Below, piece after piece: positions 10,597-19,978 of a stretch of 64,000 bases of DNA; the first letter of the stretch is position 1; every line of letters begins with the position of its first letter. The notes below the pieces were generated by a model that had not been told where the DNA came from, made no database searches, and saw only the letters and a list, made by a program, of their open reading frames with translations. The position numbers were made by a program, and so were the translations under genes. The stretch covers positions 2,914,001 through 2,978,000 of the forward strand of contig NZ_CP124620.1 in NCBI RefSeq assembly GCF_030128875.1, read 5' to 3'. The DNA is from Stenotrophomonas sp. BIO128-Bstrain (lineage in GTDB: Bacteria; Pseudomonadota; Gammaproteobacteria; Xanthomonadales; Xanthomonadaceae).

Positions 10597-10660
10597 ATCA
10601 CCAAACGTGGTGATCGGGAAGAATGGGGTAAAGGCCGCCGCCCGACCGGGCAGCGGCCTT
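10597..10660 (-). other. rpmF-fabH intercistronic hairpins
   Basis: Two stems occupy the gap. CGATCACC/GGTGATCG lies at 10597-10618. A long interrupted stem (AAGGCCGC ... GCGGCCTT) lies at 10631-10660 and is followed on the minus strand by TTTACCCC. The second could be an attenuator limiting fabH relative to the ribosomal protein gene. Confidence 0.5.
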
Positions 10661-10666
10661 CACAAA

Positions 10667-10864
10667 TCAATCTTCTTCGACGGCCGAGTTCGACTTGGTC
10701 GTGATCACCTTCTTGCCGCGGTAGAAACCGTCAGCGGTGATGTGGTGACGCAGGTGCACTTCACCGGTGGTCGGATCGGTGGACAGCTGCTTGGCGCTCA
10801 GGGCGTCATGCGCACGGCGCATACCGCGGCGGGACGGGGTGACACGGGATTTCTGCACAGCCAT
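10667..10864 (-). CDS. rpmF: 50S ribosomal protein L32
   Basis: The 65-residue basic protein matches L32: [20 protein letters not shown] start and the [10 protein letters not shown] and YRGKKVI blocks. The cysteine pairs of zinc-binding L32 forms are absent, as in E. coli. It follows yceD by about 110 bases, the conserved yceD-rpmF pair. Confidence 0.97.
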   Translation of the reverse strand: MAVQKSRVTPSRRGMRRAHDALSAKQLSTDPTTGEVHLRHHITADGFYRGKKVITTKSNSAVEED

Positions 10865-10972
10865 GGGATTGCTCCAAACTCGGTTCGTTTTGCTTCGTCG
10901 TATCGTCGCGCAGGACGCCAGCGCCCAGCACAGTTTTCGCTTTCGCCGCAGCCGCCGACGACAATCCGGCTG

Positions 10973-11482
10973 CTATTGTTTTTTCAGTGCCGCCAACGCC
11001 GCGAACGGATTGGCCTTGCTGATTTCTTCTTCGGTCGGTGCCCAGTCCTTGTCCACTGCCTCGCCATCGGGAGACAACGGCACGACGGGCACGGCCAGGA
11101 CGAGTTCGTCCTCGACCAGTTCCAGCGGTCGCAGCATGCCGTCTTCGGGCACCAGCCACGGCTCCCAGCCTTCCGGCAGCGAGGATTCTTCCTCTTCGCT
11201 GCGGATCAGACCGAGCCGCTGCACCATCGAAACCGGCAACAGGAAACGCTGCAGGCTGCGCTGACAGATCAGCGGCAGCGCGGTGTCGATGGACAGTTCA
11301 ACATAGGATACCCGCAGGATGTCGTCGTGCGCGAATTCCAGTGCATAGGTGCACTGACCTTCGGTATCGGCAACAAGGCCTTGCAGGCGGGTCAATTTCG
11401 CTAGATCCACCTGGCCATCGAAGCGCCTGCGCGCTGCGACCATCCGCCAAGCATCCAGCATTTCGGGCACGTTTGCGGACAT
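10973..11482 (-). CDS. yceD: YceD/DUF177 family protein (23S rRNA accumulation protein)
   Basis: YceD is a conserved partner of rpmF, needed in E. coli for normal 23S rRNA levels. I take ATG 11482 (MSANVPEMLDAWRM) over an upstream in-frame TTG, giving 169 residues. The C-terminal half is acidic and ends KANPFAALAALKKQ, typical of DUF177. Family cysteines are reduced to two (GQCTY, LICQR). It is divergent from maf/yceF with 114 bases between starts. Confidence 0.88.
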   Translation of the reverse strand: MSANVPEMLDAWRMVAARRRFDGQVDLAKLTRLQGLVADTEGQCTYALEFAHDDILRVSYVELSIDTALPLICQRSLQRFLLPVSMVQRLGLIRSEEEESSLPEGWEPWLVPEDGMLRPLELVEDELVLAVPVVPLSPDGEAVDKDWAPTEEEISKANPFAALAALKKQ

Positions 11483-11596
11483 AAGCCGCTGAATGTTAAG
11501 GATCGCCCGGGCTGCTGTCAAATGCCTGCGCAGTCAGGTTGCCGATCCCCGCCCCGAGGGGCCAGACTGCCGCCCTTCCGTGCCCGGTATTGTCGC

Positions 11597-12169
11597 ATGA
11601 CCCCACTGCTGCTTGCCTCCACCTCCCGCTACCGCCGTGAACTGCTGGAACGGCTTGGCCTGCCCCTGCAGACCGCCCGCCCCGAGGTGGATGAGACCCC
11701 CGCCCCCGGCGAGGCCCCACGGGCCGTGGCCGTGCGGTTGGCGCAGGCCAAGGCGGAGGCTGTGGCCCGCCTGCACCCGGGTCACTGGGTGATCGGCTCG
11801 GACCAGGTGGCGGAACTGAACGGCGCCGCGCTGGGCAAGCCCGGCACGGTCGAGGGTGCGCAGTCGCAGCTGGCGGCGATGTCCGGCCAGGTGGTCGACT
11901 TCCACACGGCGGTGAGCCTGGTGCGCGACGGCGAGGTCCTGGCCGCCTGCGACCGGACCCGGGTCCATTTCCGCACGCTGGATCATGCCGAAATCGTCCG
12001 CTACGTGGCCGCCGAGCAGCCGCTGGACTGCGCCGGCAGTTTCAAATGCGAGGGGCTGGGCATCACCTTGTTCGAGGCGATCGAGAACCGCGACCCGACC
12101 GCACTGATCGGCCTGCCGCTGATCGCGGTGAGCCAGCTGCTGCGCCAGGCCGGCTACACCCTGCCCTGA
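11597..12169 (+). CDS. yceF: Maf-family m7GTP pyrophosphatase (YceF)
   Basis: Maf/YceF removes modified nucleotides; the YceF subgroup prefers 7-methyl-GTP. The 190-residue protein has LASTSRYRRELL, VDETP, GSDQVAELNG, the GKPGT loop, HFR-L---EI--YV, CAGSFKCEGLG and GLPLIAV, matching E. coli YceF block for block. The start ATG 11597 is the first giving the MxxLLLAST N-terminus. It faces away from yceD, as in many proteobacteria, and ends 2 bases before the convergent membrane-protein gene. Confidence 0.93.
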   Translation: MTPLLLASTSRYRRELLERLGLPLQTARPEVDETPAPGEAPRAVAVRLAQAKAEAVARLHPGHWVIGSDQVAELNGAALGKPGTVEGAQSQLAAMSGQVVDFHTAVSLVRDGEVLAACDRTRVHFRTLDHAEIVRYVAAEQPLDCAGSFKCEGLGITLFEAIENRDPTALIGLPLIAVSQLLRQAGYTLP

Positions 12170-12171
12170 GC

Positions 12172-13881
12172 TCAGCGCAGCTGCAGCGCTTCCAGGCAGC
12201 CGGCATCCAGCGGCCCGGTGGCCCAGCCGACCCAGCGCCCGGCCAGCGGCATCGCCAGGCCCACCGGGCGTCCCGCGCACTGCAGGACCAGCCGCGGCGC
12301 CGGGCTCCGGGCAGCAAATTCCACGCGCCACGCGGGCCCGCCCAGCAGGTTGCGCACGGCGACCACCGAGACCGCACTGAGCGGCACCCCCGAGGCGGTG
12401 GCTGCCGTGGGTTTGCCCTGCAGATAGCGCGTTTCGGGCCAGGCGAACATCGCGCTCCCGTGCGCGCGCAGGCTTGGCAGTGCCGCCTGCACTTCGCCGG
12501 GTACGCTCTCGCCATGGGTCTGGTCCGGATCGACCACCCCCGCCGCGGCCGCGGTGGCCGTCATGTTGGCCACGCGCTGCATGCTGGCGCCGAGGTAGGC
12601 CATCCACGCAGTGCTCGGCACGGCCACCAGGGCCAGCAGGAGTGCCCCCCAGACCACCGGCCGGGGGCGGCGCAGACCCACGCGGACCGTCGCCCACAGC
12701 AGCAGGCCGCACCAGAACAGCCACGACCACGGCACATACCGCGGTGCGGCCAGCTGCGTGGGGTAATCGGCGAAATAGGTCCAGCGACTGAGCGCGACCA
12801 GCCCGCCCACAGCCAGCCCGAACCACGCCATCGCCAACGCCACCGACTCCCCGGCGCCGGCGCTGCGCCCGCGTTGCCAGCTGCAACGGGTCATTCCGAG
12901 CACTCCGCCCAGCCCAACCGCGCCCACCAGCAGATGCGGCCAGCGCGAGGTCATCACCGGGCCGAACAGCGACTGGTACCCGCTCGCCACCGAATGGACC
13001 GCGTCGCGCACGGGCGCGAACGGCAGTTGCTGTGCCGCCGCCGGATCCAGCGCAGGCCAGGCCAGGTAGATGAAGGGCGAGGCCAGCCAGCGCAGCAGCA
13101 CGTCCAGCTGCGCCAATGGCGCAAGCGCCATCTGCGAGGGCATGCCGGTGCGGCCCATGCCCAGGTGCAGGCCAACCGCCACGATCAGCCCCAGCATCAA
13201 CGGTACCCAGTGCGACAGCGGCGCACGGCGCACCACCAGCACCGCCGCCAGCCCGACGAACACCGCTACGCCGCTTCCGAACGAGAACGTCGCGGCGACA
13301 CCGCACAGCGCCGCCAGCACCGCACCGCGGCGATCCCCACGCAGCAGCATGGCCACCCCGGCCATCAGCACCGCAGTGATCAGATACGCATGCACCGACT
13401 CGTTGCCATGGGTGAGCGCGCGCTGGCTGCCGAGCCAGAAGATCGACAGCGCCCCGATCAGGGTCGCGGCCGCGCTTACCGGTGGCGCCAGCGCATCGGC
13501 CTTGATGATCCGGGCCAGCAGCCACACCGTGGCCAGGGCCAGCAGCACGCCTGTGCCTATCTGCAGCCACTGGTTGCCATGCAGCCAGGACAGCTCGGCA
13601 TGCCGCACCAGGTTCGGCAGAATCTCGCGGTGGCCGTTGTCCGAGACCAGCACGTTCGATGGCCACGGCATCTCCAGCAGCTTCTGGGTGAAGCGCCACG
13701 GATCGGCGTACAGCACGCGCGGCGCGAGCCACAGCATCGCCGCCACGCCCACCGCGACGACCGCAGCCACCGCCAGCCACAGCAGGCGCGTCAGCGCGGG
13801 CGGCACCGGCGCGGAGACCGGACGGGACACCGACACGGAAGCCGTTTCCGGCGAGGCATTGCGCATGAGGGTGTCATCCAT
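12172..13881 (-). CDS. polytopic membrane protein of unknown function
   Basis: This 569-residue protein has about ten hydrophobic segments, beginning near residue 32, and a soluble C-terminal part of roughly 130 residues. It resembles GT-C or GtrII-type membrane transferases in topology: a short cytosolic N-terminus, then a first large loop with VLYADPWRFTQKLLEMPWPSN. I see no clear catalytic DxD or E-rich motif. It is the second gene after the GT39 transferase (16-base gap), so the two probably act together on a surface glycan. No better assignment is supported. Confidence 0.72.
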   Translation of the reverse strand: MDDTLMRNASPETASVSVSRPVSAPVPPALTRLLWLAVAAVVAVGVAAMLWLAPRVLYADPWRFTQKLLEMPWPSNVLVSDNGHREILPNLVRHAELSWLHGNQWLQIGTGVLLALATVWLLARIIKADALAPPVSAAATLIGALSIFWLGSQRALTHGNESVHAYLITAVLMAGVAMLLRGDRRGAVLAALCGVAATFSFGSGVAVFVGLAAVLVVRRAPLSHWVPLMLGLIVAVGLHLGMGRTGMPSQMALAPLAQLDVLLRWLASPFIYLAWPALDPAAAQQLPFAPVRDAVHSVASGYQSLFGPVMTSRWPHLLVGAVGLGGVLGMTRCSWQRGRSAGAGESVALAMAWFGLAVGGLVALSRWTYFADYPTQLAAPRYVPWSWLFWCGLLLWATVRVGLRRPRPVVWGALLLALVAVPSTAWMAYLGASMQRVANMTATAAAAGVVDPDQTHGESVPGEVQAALPSLRAHGSAMFAWPETRYLQGKPTAATASGVPLSAVSVVAVRNLLGGPAWRVEFAARSPAPRLVLQCAGRPVGLAMPLAGRWVGWATGPLDAGCLEALQLR

Positions 13882-13897
13882 GAAAAAACACGCGCAC

Positions 13898-15739
13898 TCA
13901 GCGCGCGGGGACGGTGAAGGCCTGTTCCTGCCACTGCTCCACGCTGCCGTCCTTGCCGTACAGCGTCATGCCCAGCCAATGGCGACCGGGCGCGAGGTGA
14001 GCGGTGTTCAGCGTGGCATCGAAGGCCACGTTGGGATGCTGCGGATCGGTGGAGATCTTCCAGGCGCTGGTGATGTCGTAGGCGCGCCCGTAGACCGCAT
14101 CGCCGACCGGCTTCCCATCGACAAACAGCTGGACGCGTTCGATGCCGGCACCGTCCTTGAAGGCCCAGCCGCGCACATCCAGCGTGTCGCCCACCTTGGC
14201 ATCCGGCTGCGGCGCATCCACCCAGGCCATCGCCGGGGTGACGCAGGGCCCGTCCACCCGCCCGGCAGGCAGCTTGAACAGCAGGAAGCGCTGATAGCCA
14301 TGATCGTTGCTGACCACGCGCGGCGGCGGCAGCGGGCCCACCTGGCCGCAGACCGCGTGATAGCGCTCCAGCAGATCGCGATAGCGCTGGTCGCTGGGGG
14401 ACAGCACCAGCAGCATCGGCGTGTCGCGCTGACCATCGTGCAGCAACCCCCACAGCCCCAGCTGCGCACTGCGGCCGTGTTTGTCGTTCAACGGATGGCG
14501 CAGCACCTCGATCGAGGGATCACGCAACTGGAAGCCCAGTTCCGCGCCGACCTTGAAGTTGCCGGCCAGCACGCGCGTGCCCGGTGGCATGCCCTTCAAT
14601 TCTTCGCGCACGGCGCCTGCCAGGGGTTCCCAGCCGGCGAAGTTGCGCGGGTAATACTTGTAGCCGGCCAGCTGCTCGCGCACGCTCGGCACGGACGCCA
14701 TCAGGTAATAGCCGAAGGCCAGTGCCAACCCGGCACCGGCCAGCCACCAGCCGGTGCGGCGCAGCCAGCGCGGCCAGCCATTGAGTACGACCGGCACCGC
14801 GATGAGCAATGCGAGATAGCCCGGCAACGGCCAGTGGAAACTGATGCGCTCCACATCGGTGAAGAAGCCCAGGGCGAAGATGGACAGGGTCGATACCGCG
14901 CCGATCAGACCGAAATACCGCCACTGGGCGCGTGCGCCTCCACCGGAGCGGGTACCGGCCAGGGCCACCTTCCACATCGCGATGCACAGGATCGGGGTGA
15001 CCAGCATCGGCTGGATCACCAGGAACCACAGCCCGCTCCACTCGAACGCCCACGGGTGGCGCTCGACCACCTGGAATTTCAGGCCGGCATCATGGTTGTC
15101 GGCATTCCACGACAGCAGCGGCAGCCACGCCACCACACCGACCGTCAGGGCCACCCAGACGCGCGGATCGCGCAGCATGCGCCGGCCCTGCGGCAGCACC
15201 AGCAGCGCGATGAAGCCGACCACGATCACCCCGATGAAGCGGTAATGGCTGAGTGCGCCGATCGCCAGGCCTGCGGCCAGCTTCACCGCCGCCGCCGCAT
15301 CCACGTTGCGCAGCAGGCGTGCACCGGCGTCCAGGCACAGCACGGCGGCCAGCGCCATCGGCACATCCGGCACGGCCAGCATGCCCAGCGTGGCTGACAG
15401 CGGCATCAGCAGGGTCAGGCTGCCGGCCTGCCAACCGGCCACCGCGCCGAACCAGCGCGTGGCGATCCGCGAGACCAGCCATGGCAGCCACGCACCGATC
15501 GCCAGGAACGGCAGGCGCAGCGCGAGCACATGGTTGCCGCCCACTTCCACGCCCAGGCGCGCCAGCCATGCGGTCAGCCCGGGCAGGTCCGAATAGGCCG
15601 CCGCCAGGTGCTGGCCTTCCTGCCAGTAAAAAGCTTCGTCCACGAACAAGGGCAGACGTGCGGCCACCACCAGCTTGACGGCGGTGACCAGCGTCCACAA
15701 CAACAGGAATATGGTGCGTGCGCGTTGTTCGCCCTGCAT
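13898..15739 (-). CDS. GT39/ArnT-like membrane glycosyltransferase
   Basis: The 613-residue protein belongs to the GT-C fold of polyprenyl-phosphate-dependent transferases. After a first membrane helix comes PLFVDEAFYWQEGQHLA, the DE catalytic-loop signature of ArnT and PMT_2 families, then YSDLPGLTAW, where these enzymes contact the lipid-linked sugar. Multiple hydrophobic segments follow to about residue 345. The C-terminal 250 residues look periplasmic and end in an Ig-like segment (LDVRGWAFKDG ... LFVDGKPVG). Donor and acceptor are not evident. It starts 40 bases from the divergent moxR. Confidence 0.85.
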   Translation of the reverse strand: MQGEQRARTIFLLLWTLVTAVKLVVAARLPLFVDEAFYWQEGQHLAAAYSDLPGLTAWLARLGVEVGGNHVLALRLPFLAIGAWLPWLVSRIATRWFGAVAGWQAGSLTLLMPLSATLGMLAVPDVPMALAAVLCLDAGARLLRNVDAAAAVKLAAGLAIGALSHYRFIGVIVVGFIALLVLPQGRRMLRDPRVWVALTVGVVAWLPLLSWNADNHDAGLKFQVVERHPWAFEWSGLWFLVIQPMLVTPILCIAMWKVALAGTRSGGGARAQWRYFGLIGAVSTLSIFALGFFTDVERISFHWPLPGYLALLIAVPVVLNGWPRWLRRTGWWLAGAGLALAFGYYLMASVPSVREQLAGYKYYPRNFAGWEPLAGAVREELKGMPPGTRVLAGNFKVGAELGFQLRDPSIEVLRHPLNDKHGRSAQLGLWGLLHDGQRDTPMLLVLSPSDQRYRDLLERYHAVCGQVGPLPPPRVVSNDHGYQRFLLFKLPAGRVDGPCVTPAMAWVDAPQPDAKVGDTLDVRGWAFKDGAGIERVQLFVDGKPVGDAVYGRAYDITSAWKISTDPQHPNVAFDATLNTAHLAPGRHWLGMTLYGKDGSVEQWQEQAFTVPAR

Positions 15740-15752
15740 TGCTCTATAGAAT
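15725..15752 (+). promoter_or_regulatory. candidate sigma70 promoter for moxR
   Basis: TTGTTC (15725-15730), a 16-base spacer and TAGAAT (15747-15752) precede the moxR start by 27 bases. The -35 hexamer lies inside the 5' end of the divergent GT39 gene. Confidence 0.5.
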
Positions 15753-15779
15753 CAGTGGAATCATCGATACGAGACGGAC

Positions 15780-16733
15780 ATGGATCATTCGCCCCCCGTG
15801 CCAGCCATGCTAACCGATGTACTGCGACAGTCTCTCCGCGCCGCCCAGGATCAGGTCAACGGGCTGGTCCTGGGCAAGGCCCAGGAGGTACGACTGGCCT
15901 TCGTGGCGCTGCTCTCCGGCGGCCATCTGCTGATCGAGGATCTGCCCGGCCTGGGCAAGACCACCCTTGCCCACGCCATGGCCTCCAGCCTCGGGCTGGG
16001 CTTCCAGCGGGTGCAGTTCACTTCCGACCTGCTGCCTGCCGATGTACTCGGCGTCTCTGTTTACGATGCCGGCAGCCGTCAGTTCCAGTTCCACCCCGGC
16101 CCGGTCTTCACCCATGTGCTGCTTGCCGATGAGATCAACCGCGCCCCGCCGCGTACCCAGAGTGCGCTGCTGGAGGCGATGGCCGAGCAGCAGGTGACCC
16201 TGGATGGCGTGACCCACCCGCTGCCGGACCCGTTCTTCGTCATCGCCACCCAGAACCCGGTCGACCTGTCCGGCACCTTCCCGTTGCCGGACTCGCAGCT
16301 GGACCGCTTCCTGCTGCGGTTGGCGCTGGGCTACCCCAATCCCGAATCCGAGCGCGAGCTGCTGCGCGGCACCGATCGCCGCCACCTGATCGCGCAGGCC
16401 ACCGCGCGGCTGAGCGAGGTGGAGGTGCGGACGCTGCGCGAGGCGGTCGGCCAGGTGCACGCCAGTGAAGCCTTGATCACCTACGTGCAGGCGCTGCTGG
16501 CCCGCAGCCGCCAGCACGCCGGGGTGCGCGTCGGCCTGTCACCGCGCGCGGGCCTGGCATTGCTGCGCGCCGCCAAGGCGCATGCGCTGCTGTTGGGCCG
16601 CGCACATGTCGTGCCTGAAGACGTGCAGACCCTGTTCGTTGCGGTGGCCGGGCATCGGCTGGTGCCGGAGGCAGAAGCCGGCAATGGGCCGGCATTGGCC
16701 CGCGCCATCCTCCAGACCGTGCAGGTCGACTGA
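15780..16733 (+). CDS. MoxR-family AAA+ ATPase
   Basis: MoxR ATPases act as chaperone-like activators for partners encoded nearby, usually DUF58 and VWA proteins. This 317-residue protein has Walker A GLGKTT, the MoxR segment FTSDLLPADVLG, Walker B LLADEINRA, IATQNPVDLSGTFPLPDSQLDRF and the C-terminal lid. The next gene starts one base after its stop, so moxR, DUF58 and tgpA form one operon. This is the short moxR-DUF58-transglutaminase type; no VWA genes follow. Confidence 0.93.
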   Translation: MDHSPPVPAMLTDVLRQSLRAAQDQVNGLVLGKAQEVRLAFVALLSGGHLLIEDLPGLGKTTLAHAMASSLGLGFQRVQFTSDLLPADVLGVSVYDAGSRQFQFHPGPVFTHVLLADEINRAPPRTQSALLEAMAEQQVTLDGVTHPLPDPFFVIATQNPVDLSGTFPLPDSQLDRFLLRLALGYPNPESERELLRGTDRRHLIAQATARLSEVEVRTLREAVGQVHASEALITYVQALLARSRQHAGVRVGLSPRAGLALLRAAKAHALLLGRAHVVPEDVQTLFVAVAGHRLVPEAEAGNGPALARAILQTVQVD

Positions 16734-16734
16734 G

Positions 16735-17691
16735 ATGCGCCGCGGCTGGGGAGCCCGCTGGCAGTACCTGCAGCATATGGCGCGACCGCGCCGACCGGAG
16801 CACCTGCCCAGCCGGTTCGACCGGCGCCGCATCTATGTGCTGCCGACGCGCTTCGGTCTGTTCGTCGCCGCGCTGCTCTCGGCGATGCTGCTCGGTGCAT
16901 TGAACTACAACAACAACCCTGCCCTGTTGTTGGCGCTGCTGCTGGCCACGGTCAGCATCGCCAGTGCGATCAGCGCCCACCTGCAGTTGTCCGCGTTGCA
17001 GGTGGATGCGGTATCCGCCGAACCGGTCGCCGCAGGCGCGCCGCTGCGGCTGCGCATCAGCCTGTCGCGCACCGATACCCGCGCGCGTCGCGGCCTGCAC
17101 GTGGAGCACGACGGCGTGGCAGCGTTCGGGCACCTGGTGGACAGCGACCAGATCGAAGTGGATCTCGACCTGCCCACGCATCAGCGCGGCTGGTTCGATC
17201 TCTCCCGGATCCGCATCGCCACCACACAGCCACTGGGCCTGGTACGCGCTTGGTCGTGGGTGTGGCCGGAGACACCCTTGCTGGTCTATGCCGCACCGGA
17301 AGCGCACGCCCCTGCGTTGCCCGAGAGCGGCGGCGATCCGCTGCATACCCGTGTGCATGCCAGCGGCGACGAGCTGCATCAGCTGCGTCCGTATCGCCCC
17401 GGCGACCCGACGCGCAGCATCGCGTGGAAGCACTCTGCGCGGCGCGACACCCTGCTGGTGCGCGAGTACGAAAAGCCGATCGGCGTGGAGGTCGTGCTGG
17501 ACTGGTGGCGCCTGGCCCCGCTGGGCACCGAGGCGCGGATCGCGCGCCTGGCGCGCTGGGTCGACCTGGCCGAACGCGAAGGGCGCCGCTACACCCTCAC
17601 GCTGCCCGGCCAGCCGGTGCTCGGCCCCGGCAATGGCAGTGCCCATCACCATCTGTGCCAGCGCGCGTTGGCGCTGTTGCCCCATGACTGA
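16735..17691 (+). CDS. DUF58 domain protein
   Basis: This 318-residue partner of MoxR carries two membrane helices at about residues 40-80 and a C-terminal DUF58 domain with LRPYRPGDPTRSIAWKHSARRDTLLVREYE, read in two blocks. The domain's role is unknown, though it resembles a degenerate VWA fold. The ATG 16735 comes one base after the moxR stop, and its end overlaps the tgpA start by 8 bases. Both suggest translational coupling. Confidence 0.92.
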   Translation: MRRGWGARWQYLQHMARPRRPEHLPSRFDRRRIYVLPTRFGLFVAALLSAMLLGALNYNNNPALLLALLLATVSIASAISAHLQLSALQVDAVSAEPVAAGAPLRLRISLSRTDTRARRGLHVEHDGVAAFGHLVDSDQIEVDLDLPTHQRGWFDLSRIRIATTQPLGLVRAWSWVWPETPLLVYAAPEAHAPALPESGGDPLHTRVHASGDELHQLRPYRPGDPTRSIAWKHSARRDTLLVREYEKPIGVEVVLDWWRLAPLGTEARIARLARWVDLAEREGRRYTLTLPGQPVLGPGNGSAHHHLCQRALALLPHD

Positions 17692-19368
17692 CCGCGCCGT
17701 CGCCCCGCTCAGTCCCGGTGCGCGCTACTGGACCCTGGCCAGTGCGGCCCTGGGCTTGTTGCCGCTGCTGCTGCAGCTGCCCACCGTGCTGGCGGCCGTC
17801 ATCGCCGGCGTTGCACTGCTGACCGCCCTGGCTTCGCGGCAGCGCCTGCTGCCGGGGGCACTGCGCCTGCTGCTGGTGCTCGCCATGCTGGGCGCCATCT
17901 ACTGGCAGATGGGCCCGCGCCCGGGCCGCGATACCGGCTGCGCGCTGCTGGCGGCGATGCTCGCGTTGAAATCCAGCGAGCTGCGCAGCCTGCGCGATGC
18001 GCGCAGCCTGGTCGGCTTCGGGTTGTTCGGCCCGTTCGCGGCGTTCCTGCTCGACCAAGGGCCGCTGACGATGACACCCCGGCGCTGCGCGTGCAGTTTT
18101 TTGGCGCGGTTCCGGAACCGCAGCAGCGCTACTGGCGCGGCCCGGTGCTCAGCCTGTTCGACGGCAAACGCTGGGAGCAGGACAGGCATCTGATCGAGCG
18201 CGCGCCCGCCGCGGTGACCCACGCCAGCACACAGTGGGAGTACCAGATCGACTATGAGCCGACCGACCGCCGCCAGCTGGTCGCGCTGGATCTGCCGTTG
18301 CAGGCCCCTGCCGGCAGCGATCTGGATGCCAACCACAGCCTGCGCAGCCACGCAGCACTCAATGCCCTGACCCGCTGGCGGCTGCGTTCCGCCCCGGCCG
18401 TGGCCTACACCGACGCATTGACGCCTTACGAGCGTCGCCTTGCGCTGCAGCTGCCCGACGGCGTGAACCCGCGCACGGCGGTGCTGGCGCGGCAGTGGCG
18501 GCAGGAGGCTGGCAGCAACGATGCGGCGATCGTGCAGCGCGCGCTCGAGTGGGTACGTGCGCGCTTCGTCTACACCCTGGACACGCCCGAGCCGGGCCGT
18601 GATGGCGTGGACGAGTTCCTGTTCGACCAGCAGGCCGGCTTCTGCCAGCACTTCAGCTCATCGTTCGTTGTGTTGATGCGCAACGCCGGCATCCCGGCGC
18701 GGGTCGTGACCGGCTTCGCCGGTGGCGTCCACAATCCCTATGGTGACTACTGGGTGCTGCGCCGGATGGATGCCCATGCCTGGGCCGAGGTCTGGCTGCC
18801 CGGGCGCGGCTGGGTGCGGGTCGACCCGACCGCGGCCGTCGCCCCCGAACGCATCTACGACACGATCGACGACCGGCTGGCGGCGGGCGACGCCGGTGCG
18901 ATGCTCAACAGCCGTTGGCTGCAGTTCGGGCAGATGGGGGACTGGCTGCGCCGGGGCTGGAACGACCTGATCCTGTCCTTCGATGCCAACCGCCAGCAAC
19001 GGCTTCTTGAACCGTTTGGTTTCGAGCGCCTGGATCCGACCCGACTGGTGGGAATTTTCACTGTCTTCGCGCTGGCCGCGCTAGGGTGGATGGCGTGGCT
19101 GCTGGCCCGGGGCGAACGCGAACGCGACCCGCTGCTGCGGGCCTGGCACCGGCTGGGACGCCGCTATGCACGCCATGGGTTGGAACGCGCCAGCGCCGAA
19201 CCGGCCAGCGAGTGGGCCCGCCGGGTGGACCGGCAACGGCCCGATCCGGCGTTGTTGTCGCTCAGCGCGCGTTTCGTCCAGGCGCGCTACGCTGGCGCTG
19301 ACGTCGACCTCACTTCATTATTGCGCGACCTGCGCAGGCATCGCCCGACCTCCGGAGCATCCCCATGA
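17684..19368 (+). pseudogene. tgpA: tgpA, DUF3488-transglutaminase membrane protein, disrupted by internal deletion
   Basis: TgpA is an inner-membrane protein with a periplasmic transglutaminase-like domain. The N-terminal part reads from ATG 17684 through several membrane helices to FLLDQGPLTM near 18072, then continues out of frame to a stop at 18191-18193. The C-terminal part is in another frame, open from about 18070 (DDTPALRVQFFGAV), with its full catalytic region: Cys in GFCQHFSS, His in MDAHAWAEVW and Asp in VDPTAA. Counting both parts gives about 560 residues against some 650-670 in intact homologues. About 90 residues, including later membrane helices, are therefore missing. This is an out-of-frame deletion in the read, or an assembly error. 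Confidence 0.85.
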
Positions 19369-19889
19369 AGATTCAAATCCTGCTTCCCCTTGCTGCCACT
19401 CTGGCATTGGCTGCCTGCGCCACCGCGCCCAAGCCGCTGCAGGGGCAGTTCAGTATGGTCAGCCCGCGTGACGCGGTTCCCACCCAGCAGGTGGGCACTC
19501 CGGTGCGTTGGGGTGGCCGCATCATCGAAACCAACCCGGGCCAGGGCCAGACCTGCTTCCAGATGATTTCGCGCCCGCTCAACGGCAGTGGCCGCCCGAG
19601 CACCACCTCGGCCGACGCCAGTGACGGCCGCTTCATCGCGTGCCGCGCCGGCTTCTACGATCCGGCGGTGTTCGAGCCGGGCCGGGACGTGACCTTCATC
19701 GGCAAGATCGGCGGCTACGAGAACACCCGTATCGGCGAGTACGACTATCGCCTGCCGAAGCTGGACGCCGATGTGATCTACCTGTGGCCGGAACAGCGCC
19801 AGGTCGACGTGGTGCCCGCCTACCCGTACGGCCCGTGGGGCCCGGGCTGGGGTCCCGGCTGGGGCTACCGCGGCTGGGGCTGGTGGTAA
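19365..19889 (+). CDS. Slp-family outer-membrane lipoprotein
   Basis: The 174-residue protein has a lipoprotein signal peptide with lipobox LAAC at about residues 15-18. The body resembles Slp/YeaY lipoproteins (VRWGGRIIETNPGQGQTCFQMI ... GRDVTFIGKI, read in blocks). The C-terminus is a Gly/Trp/Pro-rich tail (PYGPWGPGWGPGWGYRGWGWW) of unknown use. The ATG overlaps the tgpA stop. A strong terminator follows at 19931. Confidence 0.85.
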   Translation: MKIQILLPLAATLALAACATAPKPLQGQFSMVSPRDAVPTQQVGTPVRWGGRIIETNPGQGQTCFQMISRPLNGSGRPSTTSADASDGRFIACRAGFYDPAVFEPGRDVTFIGKIGGYENTRIGEYDYRLPKLDADVIYLWPEQRQVDVVPAYPYGPWGPGWGPGWGYRGWGWW

Positions 19890-19930
19890 GCCCGGAGGTG
19901 GCGCGTCCCCGTCGCTGATGCGGACGCGCT

Positions 19931-19964
19931 GAAAAAAAACGCCGCCTTCGGGCGGCGTTTTTTG
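19931..19964. terminator. rho-independent terminator, bidirectional
   Basis: AAAACGCCGCC, loop TTCG, GGCGGCGTTTTTT forms a perfect stem with A and T flanks. It lies between the plus-strand lipoprotein gene and minus-strand hinT, which converge here. Confidence 0.9.
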
Positions 19965-19978
19965 TTGCCCCGGCCCGC

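Noticed and set aside
18060..18100. Programmed ribosomal frameshift in tgpA
   Set aside because: There is no slippery heptamer at the junction, and about 90 conserved residues are missing, which a shift cannot explain.
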